A stretch of 64,000 nucleotides of DNA from Erigeron canadensis. Its lineage: Eukaryota > Streptophyta > Magnoliopsida > Asterales > Asteraceae. The notes below the pieces were generated by a model. The model had not been told where the DNA came from. It searched no databases and worked only from the letters and a program-made list of their open reading frames with translations. The stretch's first letter is position 1. Every line of letters starts with the position of its first letter. The stretch lies in assembly GCF_010389155.1 (NCBI RefSeq), contig NC_057769.1, forward strand, positions 27,900,735-27,964,734, in the 5' to 3' direction. Both the position numbers and the translations under genes were made by a program. Below are positions 61,326 through 64,000 of this stretch, piece after piece.

Positions 61326-61835
61326 TAGGGCTGTTAATCTTGACTCAATCCCAAATCCAATCCAAACTCGACCTGAAAAAGCTAAGGTTAGAGTTATAAA
61401 ATTTTGACCCGTCAAGTCGTTAATCCATTAAACTGATTTTTTACGGGTTGGTTTTGGGTTAACTTTTTGGATTAATAGGTCGACCCGTCAACATGAAAAT
61501 AATTTAAATTTATATATTTTTTTAATAGGTCGACCCACTAACCCATTTGACTCATCAACCTACAACCCATTTGACTTGAAATTTACCCACCAACTCACAA
61601 CCATATGACTTGAAATCAACATGCCAACCCGTCAACTCATTTGACCCGCCAGCCCGAAACTCGACCTGTAAACCCGATTTTTTTCCAGGTTGGCGGGTTG
61701 GGTTGATAGGTCATGAGTTAAGGTTAAAATTTCTGATATGAAATATTTAATGGATCGGGTTATAGTCAAAGATTTTGGACCCGCAAACTCGAAGCCGCTA
61801 ATTCGAACCCAAACTCATTGCTAACTCTAAAAACA
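61326..61835. repeat. dispersed repeat rich in CAACCCG/GACCCG words
   Basis: Many short degenerate copies of (G)ACCCGTCAACCC, CAACCCATTTGAC and their complements occur within 500 bp. The ends TTAGGGCTGTTAATC (left) and GCTAACTCTAAA (right) could be loose inverted ends. This resembles a well-known type of plant non-autonomous repeat, but I cannot assign a superfamily. Confidence 0.5.
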
Positions 61836-61913
61836 ACACCGTCTTAAAGCTTTTTTTTAATTTATGTATAGACAAAATTTGTATATATTTATATATGTTT
61901 TATATATAATCTA

Positions 61914-61915
<2 letters not shown>

Positions 61916-61956
<41 letters not shown>
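61916..61956. repeat. TA microsatellite
   Basis: About 20 uninterrupted AT dinucleotides. Confidence 0.9.
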
Positions 61957-62489
61957 CAACGTATTAAATTCATTTTTAAACAAATAAGAATTTTTAGATG
62001 AGTTCCGTCTTTGATTTAGAACTATTAGTTATTTCGTCTTTATAAAATGAAATGATTATATTAATACTTATACTTAAAAATCATTATAATACATGAACGT
62101 GAGTTAGAAGTGATAAATAGTGAAAGAAATGGGTTAGAAGTAGGGTATTAAGGTGAATAACAACTTAACAAAGTAACGACAAAAGGAACAAAATAAATAA
62201 ATCAACACACCGCTGTTTCTGCTAAAATACTCTTGTGCTGCTTGTTGTTGACCGGTAAATAATTCTTCAATTATCTGTTGATCATGCTTCGTATTTATTA
62301 AATAATTAATTTATATATATATATATATATATATTTATCTTCCGTTAATTGTTGATCTTGTCTTTTCAAACTTGGGTAAGGGGTTTCTGATCCATCCGAA
62401 TTTCTTTTGTATATAAATCAGTAGCTATTGTGAATTTAATTATATGTTGCAGGTGTAATTATTAATACAAATAAGAGAGAGGCAAGAAG

Positions 62490-63927
62490 ATGATGACGAT
62501 GCTGTCAAACAGTAATGGAGGAGGAGGAGGAGCATCAGTTGCAGAAAGGGCTACAAGTGATATGTTGATAGGTCCAGATTGGGCCATTAATATGGAGCTT
62601 TGTGATCTTATCAATATGGATCCTGGGTAGGTTATTTTTATTTATTTATTTATTTTTTAAATCTTAACTCTTATTATTTGTATAATTATAACTATAATTG
62701 TAATCAAACTAATCCCATGTTTTCGCCAACAATCTATCAATCCATCCTAAAAGATGTTTATCTTCCCGGATCATTTTTTAGACTGCCGACGTCTTGTCAA
62801 CTGTATCTAAATTTACCATCTTTTCATCCCAAATGCATATATATAATAGAATTAAGGGTTTCAAATGTGATCAACTATATGCGAATGTATATTGTTTGTA
62901 CCCAACTGAAAGTGTGTTCATCGTAGGTATTTAACTTTTAAAATCCCCGTTATTTTATGTAACTGGTCAATCAAAAACTTGCAAACCGACAACTTGGCGT
63001 TAGAAGTGGCCGCTTATATTGTTGCACATATACCTGGTTTCATCTAATAACCGAGATTTGAAAGTCAAGTACCTATAGTAGACACACTTTTACTTGAGTA
63101 GTCACAATAAACGTTCGTGTATATTTGCTTACATTTTGAAGCCATTAACCGTATATAATAATAAGCCTAGCTATTCATGAGAGGAGAAGTTTACATTTTT
63201 ATTAATAATTTTGTTTTCTTGGTTTCACCAATTGTTACAATCATCCAGGATTTGAGTTTCTTGTTTAATAAATTTATGCCTAGTCTTTTCTTGATTATTT
63301 TTTTAACAGAAAGATCTGGGGTTATGTTCTTGTTTTTGTAGGCAAGCAAAAGATGCTTTGAAGATACTGAAAAAGCGTCTCGGGAACAAAAATCCTAAAA
63401 TACAGCTTCTGGTTCTTTTTGTACGTGTTTCATTTAACTCTCTCTGTGGATTTTGTTATTCTTGTATGAGTCTCTTGCTTGATAATAGAATCATATTCTT
63501 AATTTTGTTAACCATTAGCATAATATTTGTTTTTCGATTAAAAAATATTTAGTTTTTTATTTTTATTTTTTTGGTTATATCTGAGGAAAAATTCAAAATT
63601 CATGCTTGATAATAAAGTAACATCCTTTATGGTTAGCCGTTACTATTAGAATGGTATTTGTTTCTTGATTAAAAAATCTTTAGTTTTTTTCTGTCGTATA
63701 CTCATATCTGAGCAAAAACTCATGCTTGATAATAAAGTCATATCCTTTATGGTTAAGCGTTACCATTAGCATAGTATTTGTTTCTTGATTCAAAAATCTT
63801 TAGTTTCTTGCTATAATATCTGAATTAGGTACTGGAAACTTTGAGCAAAAACTGCGGAGAGAATGTATTCCAACAAATTGTAGAGCGGGACATTTTGCAT
63901 GATATGGTTAAAATTGTAAAGAAAAAG
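62490..63927 (+). CDS. TOM1-like (TOL) VHS-domain protein, 5-prime part only
   Basis: Exons seen: 62490-62626, 63342-63420 and 63829-63927, with phases closing. The gene continues past the window. After a Gly-rich leader ([18 protein letters not shown]) the sequence is the start of a VHS domain: [18 protein letters not shown], then [41 protein letters not shown] and [10 protein letters not shown]. In plants the VHS-plus-GAT proteins of the TOM1-like family act as ubiquitin receptors that pass membrane cargo to the ESCRT route at plasma membrane and endosomes. The GAT domain would lie beyond 64000 and is not visible, so the subfamily is open. Intron 2 holds a degenerate tandem repeat. Confidence 0.9.
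63475..63810. repeat. degenerate tandem repeat (about 120-128 bp) in TOL intron 2
   Basis: TGCTTGATAATA starts at about 63476, 63603 and 63723, and TTTGTTTTTCGATTAAAAAAT / TTTGTTTCTTGATTAAAAAAT-type words recur in each copy. The last two copies are the most alike (120 bp apart). The last copy runs up to the acceptor side of exon 3. Confidence 0.85.
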
Positions 63928-64000
63928 GTGTGTTGTATGTTTTTTTATTTTTTACTTACATAATATATCTTGTTTCAATGAAAGTAAGTTATGTTACTAA

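Larger units (their letters stand above)
60830..62489. other. bidirectional promoter region between CYN and TOL genes
   Basis: The two genes are divergent. Near the cyanase side a 22-bp word with ACGGAGTAACTTATAACTA occurs twice (about 60975-61017). The middle (61326-61835) is a repeat rich in GACCCGTCAACCC-type words. TA microsatellites are at 61916-61956 and 62312-62333. No gene was found. Confidence 0.5.

Overview
The window is nuclear DNA from a flowering plant, most likely a eudicot and possibly an asterid or Asteraceae species (the taxon is a guess from TE style and protein wording). Genes are split by many AT-rich introns, mostly GT-AG. Coding density is low, and the gaps are filled with plant transposon families (Mutator, copia, gypsy, LINE, SINE, MITEs) and microsatellites. 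No prokaryotic feature, CRISPR array, rRNA or tRNA gene was seen.

Layout from left to right. 1-2.97 kb: AT-rich, no gene seen. 2.97-4.79 kb: an F-box-associated pseudogene broken by one frameshift and one stop. 6.76-12.07 kb: a complete Mutator-like (MULE) transposon with about 190-bp terminal inverted repeats (TIRs) and a perfect 9-bp target-site duplication (TSD). It carries a five-exon transposase gene (minus strand) and a convergent GRF zinc-finger/transmembrane gene (plus strand), both damaged. 12.30-12.48 kb: a SINE with a 14-bp TSD. 14.25-22.73 kb: an SM/Sec1-family gene of the MIP3 (SCFD2) type, with a 5.3-kb third intron. 23-29.1 kb: a transposon bed with a 62-bp tandem array, a copia remnant lacking reverse transcriptase, a non-autonomous MULE with a 9-bp TSD, a CACTA-like MITE, a solo LTR with a 5-bp TSD, and a 480-bp hairpin with a GC-rich apex. 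32.16-36.58 kb: a GTE-type bromodomain/NET gene whose second intron looks like a U12-type AT-AC intron. 37 kb: a LINE fragment. 38.7-39.15 kb: a small single-exon gene of unknown function. 40.9-42.3 kb: nested palindromes and MITEs, one with a paralogous empty site next to it. 42.78-51.77 kb (minus): a large U2AF65-like splicing factor, 1,211 aa by my exon model, with about 12 charged N-terminal repeats and an acidic insertion inside the C-terminal RRM (UHM). 56.62-60.77 kb (minus): cyanase (CYN), four exons, with a decayed gypsy gag/protease fragment lying antisense in intron 2. 62.49 kb to the right edge: the 5-prime part of a TOM1-like (TOL) VHS-domain gene.

The host genes are unrelated housekeeping functions (ER-Golgi tethering, chromatin reading, pre-mRNA splicing, cyanate detoxification, endosomal ubiquitin sorting). 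I see no cluster or pathway logic linking them. For every multi-exon host gene the exon phases close exactly, which is the main support for the models. The most distinctive items are the MULE with precise boundaries and a second convergent gene, the putative AT-AC intron, the repeat-rich U2AF-like protein with an interrupted UHM, and several long near-perfect palindromes that could produce small RNAs.
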